NCBI RefSeq assembly: GCF_002127325.2
Contig: NC_035448.2
Coordinates: forward strand, 127,818,561-127,882,560
Source of the DNA: Helianthus annuus
Lineage: Eukaryota; Streptophyta; Magnoliopsida; Asterales; Asteraceae
Direction: 5' to 3'
Length of the DNA stretch: 64,000 nucleotides
Position 1 is the stretch's first letter; each line of letters starts with the position of its first letter. The notes under the pieces are model-generated. The model worked only from the letters and a program-made list of their open reading frames with translations. It was not told the origin of the DNA and did no database searches. Shown here piece after piece: positions 21,854-35,029 of the stretch. A program made the translations under genes and the position numbers.

Positions 21854-24800
21854 TGTAAGACCCTAACACGCATTTAGTAAAACGTCGCAGCGGAAATTCG
21901 TACCATAAAATTTCTTTCGTTACAAGCGTCTTGACGTTCTTTAAATTCTTTTTAAAGACAAGACTTTTAAATTAAATGCATCAATTGAACTCATTCACAA
22001 ATTAGTAAGATAACTTATCTTCAATATATTACATAATCCAACCTCTCCGTACAATCCGTCCCGCGACTCGATCTTCGATCTTTACTCCTCGTGATGAGAT
22101 TACGTGATTGGTAACGCCTGCACTCACCAAATACAATCATATCATTAGTACACATCATAAATAAAGACAAGATTCATCCTCGTATATTCTTCATTCCGTT
22201 ATCTCTTTACATTTAAGCATGTCATCTGACCATCAATTCCTGGTGAGACTTCAGCATCATACCTGCATTACATCTTATACCCGAGGTACATTATTAATAA
22301 CATCAGTATTCAATCATATTGAAAACCTGCATACATACCTACAAATATACAGCCGTACATACATACATACATACATACATACATACATACATACATACAT
22401 ACATACATACATACATACATACATACATACATACATACATACATACATACATACATACATACATACATACATACATACATACATACATACATACATACAT
22501 ACATACATACATACATACATACATACATACATACATACATACATACATACATACATACATACATACATACATACATACATACATACATACATACATACAT
22601 ACATACATACATACATACATACATACATACATACATACATACATACATACATACATACATACATACATACATACATACATACATACATACATACATACAT
22701 ACATACATACATACATACATACATACATACATACATACATACATACATACATACATACATACATACATACATACATACATACATACATACATACATACAT
22801 ACATACATACATACATACATACATACATACATACATACATACATACATACATACATACATACATACATACATACATACATACATACATACATACATACAT
22901 ACATACATACATACATACATACATACATACATACATACATACATACATACATACATACATACATACATACATACATACATACATACATACATACATACAT
23001 ACACACATACACACATACACACATACACACATACACACATACACACATACACACATACACACATACACACATACACACATACACACATACACACATACAC
23101 ACATACACACATACACACATACCCACATACCCACATACCCACATACCCACATACCCACATACCCACATACGCACATACGCACATACGCACATCCGCACAT
23201 CCGCACATCCGCACATCCGCACATCCGCACATCCGCACATGCGCACATACGCACATACGCACATACAGACATGCAGACATGCAGACATGCAGACATGCAG
23301 ACATGCATACATGCATACATGCATCCATCCATACATGCATACATGCATACATACATACATACATACATACATACATACATACATACATACATACATACAT
23401 ACATACATACATACATACATACATACATACATACATACATACATACATACATACATACATACATACATACATACATACATACATGCATACATACATACAT
23501 ACATGCATGCATGCATACATGCATACATACATACATACATACATACATACATACATACATACATACATACATACATACATACATACATACATACATACAT
23601 ACATACATACATACATACATACATACATACATACATACATACATACATACATACATACATACATACATACATACATACATACATACATACATACATACAT
23701 ACATACATACATACATACATACATACATACATACATACATACATACATACATACATACATACATACATACATACATACATACATACATACATACATACAT
23801 ACATACATACATACATACATACATACATACATACATACATACATACATACATACATACATACATACATACATACGTACATGCATACATACGTGCATCCCT
23901 ACTTGCATACATACCTACCCACATACCTACCTACCTACATACGTATTTACCCTCGTACATACTTACATACCAACATACCTATCTACATACATGCATAAGT
24001 TCATACATACCTACTTACATACATAAAAACATATATATACATACACACATACATATCCACATACGTACATAGGTTCATACATACCTACCTACATACATAT
24101 AAACATACATACTCATAAAACGTAAGTTAAATTAGTCATATGTAGCTTAAAACGCATTTAAACGAGTTCCCTAGACAAAACGAGACCAATAAACAACTTT
24201 GGCCAAATTATGCACCCGACGCGTCGTGCGACGGCCACATGGTAACAATCGGCGCCACTAGGCGCTGATTTCAGTGCACCACAGAAGGAAAATAACAATT
24301 GGCGCACTAGGCGTTGTTTTTGGCGCACTGGGCGCTGAATTCCAGGTCTGACTCGCGAATTTCATATTTTTCGCCTAAACGTTCATAACTTACTCAATTT
24401 TGATCCGACTTACACGATTCTTTTTCCTACGTGATCGTAATTTGATCCTCCATCGCATTGGGTAAAAATCCCATTTTTGGACTACCAAAATTTGGGACTT
24501 TTAGCCTTCGGCTTGATGCCCTTTTTACCAAATTTTGACCCGTTCATGCATTTATCAACATAACTTGTTGGTTTGACCTTAACTTCATATGAACTTAATA
24601 ATTTCAAGGTCATCTATCATAAAAGATTCATTCCCGGATACCTTACACCTTTTTCCACCCATTTTCGCTTAAAAGCTTATTTTGACCCATTAAGGGTATT
24701 TGCGCATTAAATGGTCTATGACTTACAAAACCATACTCCCCACTTTCATACTTGACCAAAACATTACACTAATCAAATAGCTTGTTTCTAAACTACTTTT

Positions 24801-26174
24801 AAGATTGTTTGCCCAATATACCCATCATGGGCGTTTAATCAACTTCAATCCCATCATCTACGACGAAAGACTTCAACACATATTTGACCTCAAACATCAT
24901 GTTTAATTAATTAAAACACTATATTACTTAAACAAACTAAGAAGTGATTACGGAAATCACTTACCTTATGCATCCGCGTTCCTATCCGCTTCCTTGCCTT
25001 CTCTTGACCCGTTAGCCTTTCATGCTTGAGTCCGCCTCGATATGATTCCTATACTTTCATATCACCAACATCGCATTCTCGTTAGCTTACATCATTGTAC
25101 ATGTTAACGATCATATTAATCACATGTTTCACATTTGACTTTCATTAGTCGATTCTAGCTAACATAAAACATATAACCAAATTCATATCCTGTTAAACGC
25201 ATGTAATTCATCATGTCATTCCATCTAATACGTATCGACATAACAGGTACCATACCACTTCCTATAATCCTACCTTTACGGCAACTAGTCAAATCGTACT
25301 TCATATGCGCAGTTGACTTTCAGAAAGTCAACAGTTCATTAATTTAACTTTCGACTTATCATCATATACTCGTAACATCATAATAGACTATACGGACGAC
25401 ACTATATACATTTCATCATACGCTTGATGTGTATACTACCCTCTAAGCATAATGTACAACTAATTTATGCATAATCTCCTAAACTCCTACATAATTCACC
25501 AAATCTTCCTACTAATCAACATGTATCATTCACACATAAATATCAAACATATCAACATCTAATTTCTTTCTATTCCTCTAACAAGAATCCATCATACATA
25601 TCATAATACATCAATAGTAAACAAGAATTTGGACATGGGTGATCATACAACTCATCATCCTCACCATAACTAACGGGTTTCATCTCTAAACATCGAATTA
25701 ACCTAAACCACGCATAATCCATGTTCTATATGATGATTCTAACACCTATACATGATCAATTTCATATTAACTCACGGATTAAGACATAACCCACTTCATA
25801 CAAGATCACTAATCTTAGATTTTAGACATACCTTATGATCCCCTTGTGATGGTGATCATTAATCCATGTTCATTCATGAATTTAAGCCTTGATTCATCCT
25901 TCAATTTGAAGCTTTTTGAAGAACTAGGGTTTGGCTCCTTTGGAGCCCTCCTGATCGTTCCAGAACACACGAGATGTGTGTGTTTGTGTGTGTGTGTGTG
26001 GTTTGTTAATTAAAACATAACTTTCCCCTTGTTCATCTTTAGTCCCTCTAGTTTGTTCCCTTGTTTGTTTTGCTAAACATTTGACTAGGTATAATAACCT
26101 AGTTATTACACTCCATTTTATTAAACATGGGGTCACACTAACAAATTTAGTAATTCGAGTTTTGGGGCGTTACA
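21854..26174 (-). repeat. Element E 3' LTR
   Basis: It runs from TGTAAGACCC to GGGGCGTTACA. It contains the (ACAT)n array (22357-23872) and a 170-bp segment (about 24191-24360) with repeated GGCGC(A/C)ACTAGGCG motifs that the other LTR has lost at an AAT microhomology. No gene. Confidence 0.9.
22357..23872. repeat. (ACAT)n microsatellite with internal 8-bp variant block
   Basis: Pure ACAT runs to about 23000. Then come 8-bp units in order: ATACACAC (about 23001-23120), ATACCCAC (about 23121-23168), ATACGCAC, ATCCGCAC (about 23192-23236), ATGCAGAC (about 23270-23300) and ATGCATAC, before pure ACAT resumes at about 23345. The array contains no stop codons in any frame, which explains open frames of several hundred codons on both strands; none is a gene. 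Confidence 0.95.
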
Positions 26175-26192
26175 AGTCTACCCCCCTTAAAA
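26175..26192 (-). promoter_or_regulatory. Element E polypurine tract
   Basis: TTTTAAGGGGGGTAGACT on the minus strand abuts the 3' LTR. Confidence 0.75.
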
Positions 26193-28575
26193 TAGGTTTT
26201 GTCCCCGAAACCTTTCTCACTTTCATTTAACACACATTATATTTTCTTCCAGTCCATCAACACGACCGCTAGCCCATCCTAATGACAATATTCTATCTTC
26301 AAGAAGCCGTTCCGGAATTCTTATTAGTGTCGCTTTCACTAATAGCGCTAATTCCTAACAGCCTTCATAGCTACTGGTTCATTCATCATTCTAATACTCG
26401 TATATCATATGCATTATATATCTTTTTGTTTACTTGGAAACCATTCCAACATCCCCTTACTAACATTCCTTTTTCTTTATTTATACATACACATATATGT
26501 TTAACTTTGACTGGTACCTCAACATAATAGGTAACTATCCATTCGCGATTCATAAGTTATTCATATAATTGACTTCTTCCTAAATAGTCCATGCCTTCCC
26601 TACTTTACTTTCACATATCATTTTCATTTCCTTGACCTATCAATAACGGGCCAATGCATATACTCCTTCAACCTGTAATCATACATACATTCGTATGATT
26701 CGTTCTTAACGGATCTAATATCTTCATCTCATCTCTTAAAAATTACATTCTCTATATGCATTGTATAACATTTAACTTTTGTTTTGTTACCACAACAAAA
26801 CTACTATTACATAATCACACCTACGTGCTTAACTCTAACGTTAACCTCATTCTACGTTTTCTACAGTTACTTGTACCTTGCATACCTTTACTTTACCTTT
26901 AAATCATTTCGTTCATTTCATATTACTATTGCTTTCACTTCATGCATTACTTAATTTACACATATACATGTGTCATACTAGTTCATATCTATCCAATCAT
27001 GAGTTAAACATTTTACTAACCTCTTTTCATTTCATAAACCAACGATCCGTAACCCAGATCGATCATCTTCTCCTCGAGTACTAGCCATAACAGGCCAGGT
27101 TTCATTCATCCGTGTAATGAGCTTCCGCTCGTGCACATCCTTTCACCAATACGATTGGTTTCATCACATCAATAGTTCTAACATTATCATCAACAAATTG
27201 GCAGTTAGCACATTTCATTCAAACATTCATTATAGTAGGTGATTACCCACCTATAACTCTTCTACAATTTCCTACGTACATACTATAACATATCACACAT
27301 TCCATTTCTTATACGCAATTCTTTCATTCTATTAATCCTTTCACCAACCTGCTAAAATTTGACTTTTCAAGGCCAAATGGCATTTCTTTACTTATCGTAA
27401 ATGTATTGAAGCACATGCTCGTACTTCTTTCCTCACATGCTTTCTTGCAAAATTTTCATTGCATCATTTTAGTATTTCTTGCCAAGCTTACCCTTCCCGC
27501 CCATACTCAAGTTTTTGTCCGGGTCATAGCCCGTCATCATTCCGACTCCCAAGAGTCGATTACTAACACATCTAACACGTAACTATACTAAACTTCTTCT
27601 ATTATACTATCTCATTTTACTTTATACTTACTTATATGACCCGCTCGACTCAATCATGGTCAAACTGTCGACATCTTCTTATGTGGATTAGTTTCATCCT
27701 TCTTTTTTTTAATTAAATCCGTCTCACGGATTTAGACGCATCATTCATACTTTTCAGTCCTTGAATCCGCCTTGCGGATTCAAACATTTCTTCGTTTTGA
27801 ATCTGTCTCGCAGATTGAAACATTACATTCATGCCTTTCATCCCTTGAATCCGTCTAGCATTGCATTCATACCTTTTATTCCTTGAATCCGTCTCGCGGA
27901 TTTAAACACTTTATTCACATCTTGTTGATCCGTACTTACTTACAAATTCAATATTCTTCATTCTTATCGGGCATTCTTTTCATTCTTACATAGTACTCTC
28001 AATTTCCTAAGAGTCTTACTTCTCCCTTCACCCACGCATCCACCTACTACCCCAATTCTATCGGACATACCTGCAACAATTATCACGGTCTCATGAACGT
28101 CATATGTTTCTTGTGTACTGGCCAGGTACACAATCCACATACTAGTTTCATGCTTTCATGTAATCATCGCCTTATGTCCGAAGAATTAAGTTTCGGCACG
28201 CATAACATTTTCAAGACTTCATTACCATACCATCATTGTCCTTCATTTAAAATTTTCCCTCCCTTAATGTGTTTTACCACTACATATACCCACATATTAA
28301 ATTTACATACCAGGGGCTCATTTGCCTATTTGCCTCTTGACTGTTTTAGTATTCATCCTAAACTGCATTCATGGATCATCCTCTTTAAACACTTATGCTC
28401 ACCTTGCACACACAAAACCGTCAATTTCTTTATACGTATACATAAGTACATACTTACATTCGCTTCTACCTTTGGATCTTGATCGAGCCTTAGATTGTAC
28501 GGTTTTCTTATCACAAGAACACATAAGTTTGAGTTCTAGTACTTACTTTCTCGTACTTGATTCTCTCAAACCAGA
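26193..28575. other. Element E interior, non-coding
   Basis: Pyrimidine-rich on the plus strand, no Gag or Pol motif in any frame. The longest frames (for example 28093-28482) have low-complexity, unrecognisable content. Tandem partial repeats at 27712-27905 contain AATCCGTCTCGCGGATT and diverged copies, each able to form a short AATCCG/CGGATT hairpin. Confidence 0.7.
27712..27905. repeat. Degenerate tandem repeat with AATCCG...CGGATT hairpins
   Basis: Four to five copies at roughly 50-65 bp spacing read CTTGAATCCGTCTCGCGGAT or variants (CACGG, CTTGCGG, CGCAG). The stem halves flank a TCTCG or similar loop. Confidence 0.6.
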
Positions 28576-28587
28576 GCTATGATACCA
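28576..28587 (-). promoter_or_regulatory. Element E primer binding site (initiator Met tRNA type)
   Basis: TGGTATCATAGC on the minus strand, three bases from the 5' LTR. It differs by one base from the canonical TGGTATCAGAGC. Confidence 0.8.
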
Positions 28588-28590
28588 ACT

Positions 28591-31500
28591 TGTAAGACCC
28601 TAACACGCATTTAGTAAAACGTCGCAGCGGAAATTCGTACCATAAAATTTCTTTCATTACAAGCGTCTTGACGTTCTTTAAATTCTTTTTAAAGATAAGT
28701 CTTTTAAATTAAATGAATCAATTGAACTCATTCACAAATTATTAACATAACTTATCTTCAATATATTACATAATCCAACCCCTCCCGTACACTCCGTCCC
28801 GCGACTCGATCTGCGATCTTTACTCCTCGTGATGAGATTACGTGGTTGGTAACGCCTGCACTCACCAAATACAATCATATCATTAGTACACATCATAAAT
28901 AAAGACAAGATTCATCCTCGTATATTCTTCATTCCGTTATCTCTTTACATTTAAGCATGTCATCTGACCATCAATTCCTGGTGAGACTTCAGCATCATAC
29001 CTGCATTACATCTTATACCCGAGGTACATTATTAATAACATCAGTATTCAATCATATTGAAACCTGCATACATACCTACAAATATACATCCGTACATACA
29101 TACATACATACATACATACATACATACATACATACATACATACATACATACATACATACATACATACATACATACATACATACATACATACATACATACA
29201 TACATACATACATACATACATACATACATACATACATACATACATACATACATACATACATACATACATACATACATACATACATACATACATACATACA
29301 TACATACATACATACCTACATACGTACGTACGTACGTACGTACGTACATACATACATACATACATACATACATACATACATACATACATACATACATACA
29401 TACATACATACATACATACATACATACATACATACATACATACATACATACATACATACATACATACATACATACATACATACATACATACATACATACA
29501 TACATACATACATACATACATACATACATACATACATACATACATACATACATACATACATACATACATACATACATACATACATACATACATACATACA
29601 TACATACATACATACATACATACAACACATACATACATACACACATACACACATACACACATACACACATACACACATACACACATACACACATACACAC
29701 ATACACACATACACACATACACACATACACACATACACACATACACACATACACACATACACACATACACACATACATACATACACACATACATACATAC
29801 ACACATACATACATACACACATACATACATACATACATACATACATACATACATACATACATACATACATACATACATACATACATACATACATACATAC
29901 ATACATACATACATACATACATACATACATACATACATACATACATACATACATACATACATACATACATACATACATACATACATACATACATACATAC
30001 ATACATACATACATACATACATACATACATACATACATACATACATACATACATACATACATACATACATACATACATACATACATACATACATACATAC
30101 ATACATACATACATACATACATACATACATACATACATACATACATACATACATACATACATACATACATACATACATACATACATACATACATACATAC
30201 ATACATACATACATACATACATACATACATACATACATACATACATACATACATACATACATACATACATACATACATACATACATACATACATACATAC
30301 ATACATACATACATACATACATACATACATACATACATACATACATACATACATACATACATACATACATACATACATACATACATACATACATACATAC
30401 ATACATACATACATACATACATACATACATACATACATACATACATACATACATACATACATACATACATACATACATACATACATACATACATACATAC
30501 ATACATACATACATACATACATACATACATACATACATACATACATACATACATACATACAACATACATACATACATACATACATACATACATACATACA
30601 TACATACATACATACATACATACATACATACATACATACATACATACATACATACATACATACATAAATACATACACACATACACACATACACACAAACA
30701 CACATACACACATACACACATACACACATACCTACCCATATACCTACCTACCAACATACGTATTTACCCTCGTACATACTTACATACCAACGTACCTATC
30801 TACATACATGCATAAGTTCATACATACCTACTTACAGACATAAAAACATATATATATACATACACACATACATATCCACATACGTACATAGGTTCATACA
30901 TACCTACCTACATACATATAAACATACATACTTATAAAACGTAAGTTAAATTAGTCATACGTAGCTTAAAACGCATTTATACGAGTTCCCAAGACAAAAC
31001 GAGACCAATTTCATATTTTTCGCCTAAACGTTCATAACTTACTCAATTTTGATCAGACTTACACGACTCTTTTTCCTACGTGATCGTAATTTGATCCTCC
31101 ATCACATGGGGTAAAAATCCCATTTTTGGACTACCAAAATTTGGGACTTTTAGCCTTCGGCTTGATGCCTTTTTTACCAAATTTTGACCCGTTCATGCAT
31201 TTATCAACATAACTTGTTGGTTTGACCTTAACTTCATATGAACTTAATAATTTCAAGGTCATCTATCATAAAAGATTCATTCCCGGATACCTTACACCTT
31301 TTTACACCCATTTTCGCTCAAAAGCTTATTTTGACCCGTTAAGGGTATTTGCGCATTAAATGGTCTATGACTTACAAAACCATACGCCCCACTTTCATAC
31401 TTGACCAAAACATTACACTAATCAAATAGCTTGTTTCTAAACTACTTTTAAGATCGTTTGCCCAATATACCCATCATGGGCGTTTAATCAACTTCAATCC

Positions 31501-32822
31501 CATCATCTACGACGAAAGACTTCAACACATATTTGACCTCAAACATCATGTTTAATTAATTAAAATACTATATTACTTAAACAAACTAAGAAGTGATTAC
31601 GGAAATCACTTACCTTATGCATCCGCGTTCCTATCCGCTTCCTTGCCTTCTCTTGACCCGTTAGCCTTTCATGCTTGAGTCCGCCTCGATATGATTCCTA
31701 TACTTTCATATCACCAACATCGCATTCTTGTTAGCTTACATCATTGTACATGTTAACGATCATATTAATCACATGTTTCGCATTTGACTTTCATTAGTCG
31801 ATTCTAGCTAACATAAAACATATAACCAAATTCATATCCTGTTAAACGCATGTAATTCATCATGTCATTCCATCTAATACGTATCGACATAACAGGTACC
31901 ATACCACTTCCTATAATCCTACCTTTACGGCAACTAGTCAAATCGTACTTCATATGCGTAGTTGACTTTCAGAGAGTCAACAGTTCATTAATTTAACTTT
32001 CGACTTATCATCATATACTCGTAACATCATAATAGACTATACGGACGACACTATATACATTTCATCATACGCTTGATGTGTATACTACCCTCTAAGCATA
32101 ATGTACAACTAATTTATGCATAATCTCCTAAACTCCTACATAATTCACCAAATCTTCCTACTAATCAACATGTATAATTCACACATAAACATCAAACATA
32201 TCAACATCTAATTTCTTTCTATTCCTCTAACAAGAATCCATCATACATATCATAATACATCAATAGTAAACAAGAATTTGGACATGGGTGATCATACAAC
32301 TCATCATCCTCACCATAACTAACGGGTTTCATCTCTAAACATCGAATTAACCCAAACCACGCATAATCCATGTTCTATATGATGATTCTAACACCTATAC
32401 ATGATCAATTTCATATTAACTCACGGATTAATACAAAACCCACTTCATACAAGATCACCAATCTTAGATTTTAGACATACCTTATGATCCCCTTGTGATG
32501 GTGATCATTAATCCATGTTCATTCATGAATTTAAGCCTTGATTCATCCTTCAATTTGAAGCTTTTTGAAGAACTAGGGTTTAGCTCCTTTGGAGCCCTCC
32601 TGGTCGTTCCAGAACACGCGAGATGTGTGTGTTTGTGTGTGTGTGTGTGGTTTGTTAATTAAAACATAACTTTCCCCTTGTTCATCTTTGGTCCCTCTAG
32701 TTTGTTTCCCTTGTTTGTTTTGCTAACATTTGACTAGGTATAATAACCTAGTTATTACACTCCATTTTATTAACATGGGGTCACACTAACAAATTTAATA
32801 ATTCGAGTTTTGGGGCGTTACA
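28591..32822 (-). repeat. Element E 5' LTR
   Basis: Near-identical to 21854-26174 outside the microsatellite and the 170-bp deletion. The shared unique segments on both sides of the array allow alignment. Confidence 0.9.
29093..30664. repeat. (ACAT)n microsatellite, second LTR copy
   Basis: Mostly pure ACAT with a GTAC run (29325-29346), one block of ATACACAC units (about 29640-29825), and single-base slips near 29624 and 30560. Another short ACACAT block at 30671-30728 follows. The CCCAC, CGCAC and GCAGAC variants of the other LTR are absent. Confidence 0.95.
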
Positions 32823-34660
32823 CATATGGGGATTGGAGGTTGTTCGAGTAAGCCAGAAGGTCGTTGATGTTCAGCCTTAACTCTCGTACAAGTCAGGCAA
32901 CTTCCAACATAGAGGGCGATATCCCGTTTCATACCCGGCCACCAGTACTGGTAACGAAGATCCTGGTACATTTTATCGGCACCGGGATGAATAGAATAGC
33001 GGGATTTGTGGGCTTTGTTCATTATAATCTTTCGCAAATCGGTCCGCTTAGGGATCCAAATTCGGTCCAGATAGTAGAAAATCCCATCTGCTTGGCTTAC
33101 AAGCTGAGCTCCATCGTGATAGATTCTCTCCTTCTTCAAGGTGCGTTCATTAAAACAGGCATGCTGGGCTTCGCGGATGAGAGCTTCGAGGTTGTGCTGG
33201 GCTTGGGTATTGCGAATACTGTGCAAATAACTCCGTCTGCTGAGCGCGTCGGCAACAACATTTGCCTTGCCTGGGTGATAACGAATCTCACAGTCGTAAT
33301 CGTTAAGAAGTTCTACCCATCTACATTGACGCATATTAAGTTCTTTCTGATTAAAGATGTGTTGTAAACTCCTGTGATCGGTGAAGATCGTACACTTGGT
33401 ACCATACAGGTAGTGTCGCCAAATCTTCAATGCAAAAACAACTGCGCCTAGCTCGAGATCATAGGTTGTATAGTTCTTCTCGTGGATTTTGAGCTGACGA
33501 GATGCGTACGCTATAACCTTGTCCCGTTGCATGAGAACACAACCAAGACCAAGGTTGGAAGCATCACAGTAGACATTGAAATCGTTGTTTCCTTCCGGCA
33601 ATGTAAGAACGGGAGCATTGCAGAGCTTCCGCTTAAGGGTTTGAAAAGCAGATTCTTGTTCAGTTCCCCAAATAAAAGACCTGTCTTTATGGGTAAGAGC
33701 GGTAAGCGGCACAGAGATCTTAGAGAATCCTTCGATAAATCGTCGGTAATAGCCCGCTAATCCAAGAAAAGATCGGACTTCAGACGGGTTCTTTGGCGTA
33801 ATCCAACTTTTAACTGCTTCAATCTTCGCGGGATCAACATGAATACCCTGACTATTCACGATGTGACCCAGAAACTGGACCTCCTCCAACCAGAATTCGC
33901 ACTTGGAGAACTTGGCGTAGAGTTGGTTCCCCTGGAGTAACTCGAGAACCAAACGTAGATGCTGCGCGTGTTCGGCTTTCGACTTGGAATAGATCAAGAC
34001 ATCGTCGATGAACACGATGACAAATCGGTCAAGATAAGGTTTACACACGTGATTCATCAGATCCATAAAAACCGCGGGTGCGTTGGTTAGACCAAAAGGC
34101 ATAACAACGAACTCATAGTGGCCGTATCGAGTGCGAAAGGCTGTTTTGGGTATATCTTCCTCTTGTATGCGCAATTGATGATAGCCTGAACGTAGATCGA
34201 TCTTCGAGAAACACTTAGCACCTTGCAGCTGATCAAATATGTCGTCGATTCGAGGCAGAGGATAGCGGTTCTTGATGGTCAGCTTATTCAATTCCCGATA
34301 GTCGATGCACATCCTGAACGACCCATCCTTCTTTTTAACGAAGAGGACCGGCGCGCCCCAAGGAGAGGTGCTCGGGCGAATAAAGCCTTTTTCAAGTAAC
34401 TCTTGGAGTTGGTTTGAGAGTTCCCTCATTTCGGATGGCGCGAGTCGATAAGGGGCTTTGGCAACAGGGTTAGCTCCAGGAATAAGGTCGATACGAAAGT
34501 CGATATCACGACTTGGCGGAAGTCCAGGAAGATCGTCAGGGAACACCTGAGGAAATTCACGGACCACTGGAACGTCTTTAACTTCAACCTTCTTTTTCTT
34601 TTCCTTCTCCGCTACTACAATGTTGGCCAAGAAATCTCTGTATTCCTTGCGGAGATACTA
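32823..34660 (-). pseudogene. Reverse transcriptase, RNase H and integrase N-terminus of element B
   Basis: Minus-strand frame, open from a TAG at 34658-34660 to the insertion point of element E. Motifs in order: [10 protein letters not shown] linker, [34 protein letters not shown], the active-site FIDDVLIYS (about 34000), then [12 protein letters not shown]. RNase H shows [10 protein letters not shown], and the integrase zinc-binding region [12 protein letters not shown] is followed by [11 protein letters not shown]. These are Ty3/Gypsy enzymes that copy the element RNA to DNA. The TAG separates it from the protease in the same frame, and element E cuts the integrase at 32823. Confidence 0.9.
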
Positions 34661-35029
34661 GCTAGCTTGGATACATGACATGAGCTTGAGACCTTTCGAA
34701 GCTGTTTCACCGTATACACATAGTAGATCACCATTCACGAGCGAGAATCGAATCATCTTATCAAAACACACAACTTTAGCATGGTTTTCACGTAGAAAGT
34801 CCATGCCTACTATGACGTCAAAACTTCCGAGTTGCATCAGAATGAGGTCGATTGGGAAGATGTGATTGTTGAGCCCAAGGCTACAATCACGAAGAACAGA
34901 GTTAACGGCGACGGTTCTTCCAGTAGCAACTTCAACTTTGAATGACGAGGGGAGATAAGAACGCTTACGACTAAGGAGCTTCTCGAATTCAAACGACACA
35001 AAGCAGTTATCGGCTCCAGTATCAAACCT
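34658..35029 (-). pseudogene. Aspartic protease segment of element B
   Basis: The frame contains DTGAD (codons at 35009-35023) and the later FDVIVGMDFL motif typical of retrotransposon proteases. It opens after a TAA at 35030-35032 in its own frame, so an indel separates it from Gag, and it ends at the TAG 34658-34660 before the reverse transcriptase. Confidence 0.8.

Larger units (their letters stand above)
21854..32822 (-). mobile_element. Element E: LARD (large non-coding LTR element) inserted in element B integrase
   Basis: LTRs of 4321 bp (21854-26174) and 4232 bp (28591-32822) enclose a 2416-bp interior without any recognisable protein. The TSD is CATAT (21849-21853, 32823-32827). The element has an initiator-Met-type primer binding site and a polypurine tract, so it retains the cis signals for reverse transcription while all enzymes must come from elsewhere. 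Very long LTRs and a non-coding interior are the definition of LARDs. The disrupted gene resumes in register on both sides. Confidence 0.92.

Noticed and set aside
22219..24072. Open frames of 500-617 codons on both strands across the first (ACAT)n array
   Set aside because: The tetranucleotide has no stop codon in any of the six frames and yields a start codon every 12 bases on one strand, so these are artefacts of the microsatellite.
28093..28482. 129-codon plus-strand frame in the interior of element E
   Set aside because: No domain, His/Phe/Leu-rich composition of pyrimidine-rich DNA, and opposite to element orientation.
28957..30843. Open frames up to 628 codons across the second (ACAT)n array
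   Set aside because: Same artefact in the other LTR of element E.
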